Source: an uncultured Porphyromonas sp. (lineage in GTDB: Bacteria; Bacteroidota; Bacteroidia; Bacteroidales; Porphyromonadaceae). From it: a DNA stretch of 24,773 nt. The stretch spans positions 1 through 24,773 of the forward strand of contig CALTVJ010000021.1 in NCBI GenBank assembly GCA_943912835.1, written 5' to 3'. Under the pieces are notes generated by a model. It saw only the letters and a list, made by a program, of their open reading frames with translations. It was not told where the DNA came from and made no database searches. Shown here piece after piece: positions 22,811 through 24,773 of the stretch. The first letter of the stretch is position 1, and every line of letters starts with the position of its first letter. The position numbers were made by a program, and so were the translations under genes.

Positions 22811-24012
22811 TACTGACAGTCTGGGTATAACAAGTATTTACGGCGTAATATTTTGTAAGGTTCTAAGCTAGGTAGCCAAGAAGCTCTAATTTCTTGGGCA
22901 CTTTTCCCCTCTTGAAGCATCTTTAGGATGCGTTTGTTTCCCATCAAAAGAGAGAAAAGTTGTCTCTGATTAACTAATGAGAGACCTTCTCGTTGTGCTA
23001 TAGCATGGTATTTAACAAGCCAATCGAGGTTTATTTCTTTTTTGTCTATAAAACTACGACTGAGATCTACCCCATAGCACAGTTTACCCCTATGTTTGGG
23101 GTTGAGATCTGCGCCTTTTTGTGGTTGTGGTGTATAGAGTTTTTTACCAAAAGCTTTGTGAGGATAGGCTAGAGAGGTAAAGGCTAGATTTGTCCCACGA
23201 CCTACACTCATGATTGTCGCTTCAAAAATACAGATAGAGGGGTATAACTCAATCGCCTTATCTGTTCGCAGGTTGGGACTTGGGGGGATAGGTAAGGAGT
23301 AGGGATCTCCGTGTTTCCAGCCTTCCATCGGAATGACTTCCAAACGGCATCGCTTCTTTCCCTCATCTAGCCATCGCTCTCCGTTGATCATAAGTGCTAG
23401 CTCGGCAACCGTTAGGCCATGTGCTATTGGAATGGGGTGAATGCCGATGAAGCTTTTACAATCGTTCTCCAAGATAGGACCATCTACAAAGTCGTTAGGG
23501 TTGGGCCTATCTGCTACAATCACCAGCTTATTGTATTCGGCAGCGGCATCCATAAGGTAGTGCATAGAGCTGATATAGGTATAGAATCGTACCCCGACGT
23601 CTTGTATGTCAAAGAGTAGAATATCTACATTGTTCAACATCTCTGCAGTAGGTCGTTTGCGTTTCCCGTACAAGCTTACAATTGGTAGACCTGTACGTTG
23701 ATCGATGTCGTTGCGTACATATTTACCAGCATCAACTTGTCCTCTAAATCCGTGTTCGGGAACAAAAATCTTTGTTACTTCGATATTGTGGCTTAATAAG
23801 GTGTCTAGTAAATGGGTCTGAGATGAGCCAACCACAGAGGACTGATTAACCATAAGGCCAATACGTTTACCTTGTAGCATGGGTAAAAGTACTTCCATAC
23901 GTTCACTCCCCATACGCAGTGTGTTTTGTGAGATTAGATCTCCTATGCTAAGGACACTAACTAGGCATAAGAGTAGCAGATGATACAATGATTTGTGATA
24001 CTTATAATGCAT
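22810..24012 (-). CDS. namZ: DUF1343 protein, exo-beta-N-acetylmuramidase NamZ type
   Basis: Characterised members of this family (Bacillus NamZ/YbbC, CAZy GH171) remove MurNAc from the non-reducing end of peptidoglycan fragments. An N-terminal signal peptide is visible (residues 1-29, hydrophobic core HLLLLCLVSVLSI), so the protein is exported. Family blocks include GLMVNQSSV, VPEHGFRG (84-91, Glu86), FDIQDVGVRFYTY, HGLTVAELALMIN and IPPSPNLRT. The length of 400 aa fits. It sits 2 bases after murI and overlaps the ABC-F start, so the three genes form one unit. The family call is firm; the exact activity rests on homology. Confidence 0.9.
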   Translation of the reverse strand: MHYKYHKSLYHLLLLCLVSVLSIGDLISQNTLRMGSERMEVLLPMLQGKRIGLMVNQSSVVGSSQTHLLDTLLSHNIEVTKIFVPEHGFRGQVDAGKYVRNDIDQRTGLPIVSLYGKRKRPTAEMLNNVDILLFDIQDVGVRFYTYISSMHYLMDAAAEYNKLVIVADRPNPNDFVDGPILENDCKSFIGIHPIPIAHGLTVAELALMINGERWLDEGKKRCRLEVIPMEGWKHGDPYSLPIPPSPNLRTDKAIELYPSICIFEATIMSVGRGTNLAFTSLAYPHKAFGKKLYTPQPQKGADLNPKHRGKLCYGVDLSRSFIDKKEINLDWLVKYHAIAQREGLSLVNQRQLFSLLMGNKRILKMLQEGKSAQEIRASWLPSLEPYKILRRKYLLYPDCQ

Positions 24013-24014
24013 GT

Positions 24015-24773
24015 TTATTGGTCAATTTTAACTCGTTTCGCTTCCACTTGCTCGGCAACAAAGAGAGAGGCTAAATCCTCAAATTTATCCGGACACTCTG
24101 TTGTACGATAGCTTATAGACCCTCTTTTACTTAGACGCTCGTTCATCTCTGGATGTCTCTGTAGGTAGTCTTTGAGTGAAGTAGCAACCAAATCTCCTTG
24201 GGAGATAAGCTTAATCTCTTGAGGAAGATATTTCTCTATTTTGGGACGTAATAGTGGATAGTGGGTGCAAGCAAGTACAATACTATCAATACGTTCATCA
24301 CGAGATAATAGTTGATTGAGGTAGAGTTGTACAAAGTAGTCCGCACCATCAGAGGCGCTTTCTCCATACTCTACAAGAGGCACCCACATAGGGCACGCCT
24401 GTTCGTGGACAACGATATCGGGTGATAATTTGCCTATTTCAACTTCGTAAGAATGTGCCGAAACAGTGCCTGGTGTTGCTAAGATGCCAATATGTTTTGT
24501 CTCGGTCACCTCTCCAAGTATCTCTGCTGTAGGGCGGATTACACCCAAAACTCGTCTTGTGGGGTCTTCACTTGTTGGTAAATAATTTTGTTGGATGTCT
24601 CTCAATGCTTTGGCTGATGCCGTATTGCACGCCAAGATAACCAAGGGACAACCCTCAGAAAATAGGTAACGAACCGCTTCTGTGGTGAAATCTCTGATAA
24701 CATCAAACGAACGAGTCCCATAGGGCGAACGTGCATTATCTCCGAGGTAAATAAAGTCATATTCTGGTAGAAG
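24015..24773 (-). CDS. murI: Glutamate racemase, 5' end beyond the window
   Basis: Makes D-glutamate for peptidoglycan. The frame is open to the window edge, giving 252 visible residues and the true C-terminus; some 25-30 N-terminal residues with the first catalytic aspartate are missing. The first visible part, PEYDFIYLGDNARSPYG, is the family block. The two catalytic cysteines are in VILACNTASA (visible residue 49) and LACTHYPLLRP. A TTG near 24642-24644 could be mistaken for a start, but the conserved sequence clearly continues upstream of it. namZ follows after 2 bases. Confidence 0.96.
   Translation of the reverse strand, partial: LLPEYDFIYLGDNARSPYGTRSFDVIRDFTTEAVRYLFSEGCPLVILACNTASAKALRDIQQNYLPTSEDPTRRVLGVIRPTAEILGEVTETKHIGILATPGTVSAHSYEVEIGKLSPDIVVHEQACPMWVPLVEYGESASDGADYFVQLYLNQLLSRDERIDSIVLACTHYPLLRPKIEKYLPQEIKLISQGDLVATSLKDYLQRHPEMNERLSKRGSISYRTTECPDKFEDLASLFVAEQVEAKRVKIDQ

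Noticed and set aside
24015..24644. murI starting at an internal TTG codon near 24644
   Set aside because: The open frame and the conserved block YLGDNARSPYG continue upstream to the window edge, so the real start lies outside the window.
1..24773. CRISPR arrays, transposase genes, phage or toxin-antitoxin modules
   Set aside because: No regularly spaced direct repeats, no transposase or integrase motifs and no paired small toxin-antitoxin ORFs were seen on either strand.

Overview
The window reads as a chromosomal core segment of an anaerobic Bacteroidota bacterium, most likely Bacteroidales and close to Porphyromonas. The reasons are lineage-typical genes (a fused MurF-alanine racemase, a DUF4294 protein, a fused CbiG-CbiF, a NamZ-type DUF1343 protein), promoters with the Bacteroidota TAnnTTTG -7 box, little use of Shine-Dalgarno sequences, and an oxygen-sensitive class III ribonucleotide reductase. 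No phage, insertion sequence, CRISPR array or defence island was seen. The genus is an inference.

Layout, left to right. A minus-strand uncharacterised gene (91-687) and the plus-strand nrdD-nrdG operon (1307-4240) diverge from a gap of about 620 bases. That gap holds hairpins and promoters but no convincing gene. Everything after it lies on the minus strand and is described here in transcription order, from high to low coordinates. First comes murI (cut by the window end), namZ and an ABC-F ATPase (24773-20900), with 2-base or overlapping junctions. Next is a YceI lipoprotein with its own promoter (20730-20065), followed by two hairpins and the murF-alr fusion (19941-17521). Then tRNA-Thr(CGU), a radical SAM protein, a degenerate methyltransferase-like protein, nadK, a DUF4294 protein and aroC (17415-13115) end at a clear terminator (13031-13069). 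A structured 140-base spacer leads into a membrane protein of unknown function and ybeY (12875-11658). Last come an M20 dipeptidase, an MtaD-like deaminase, the cbiG-cbiF fusion, fmt and mnmG (11536-4217). mnmG converges on nrdG, and their coding ends overlap by 24 bases.

How the genes fit together. MurI (D-glutamate), NamZ (MurNAc release from wall fragments) and MurF-Alr (D-alanine production and UDP-MurNAc-pentapeptide synthesis) all concern peptidoglycan. Fmt, MnmG, YbeY, tRNA-Thr and the ABC-F protein concern translation. NrdD-NrdG makes deoxynucleotides without oxygen. NadK makes NADP, and AroC finishes the chorismate pathway. CbiG-CbiF performs two consecutive steps of anaerobic cobalamin synthesis and stands here without other cobalamin genes.

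Nothing in the window is clearly a new system. The items most worth a second look are the structured spacer at 12898-13036, a 28-base sequence repeated downstream of two unrelated genes, a palindrome in the nrdD leader, and the methyltransferase-like gene whose SAM-binding core seems to be missing.
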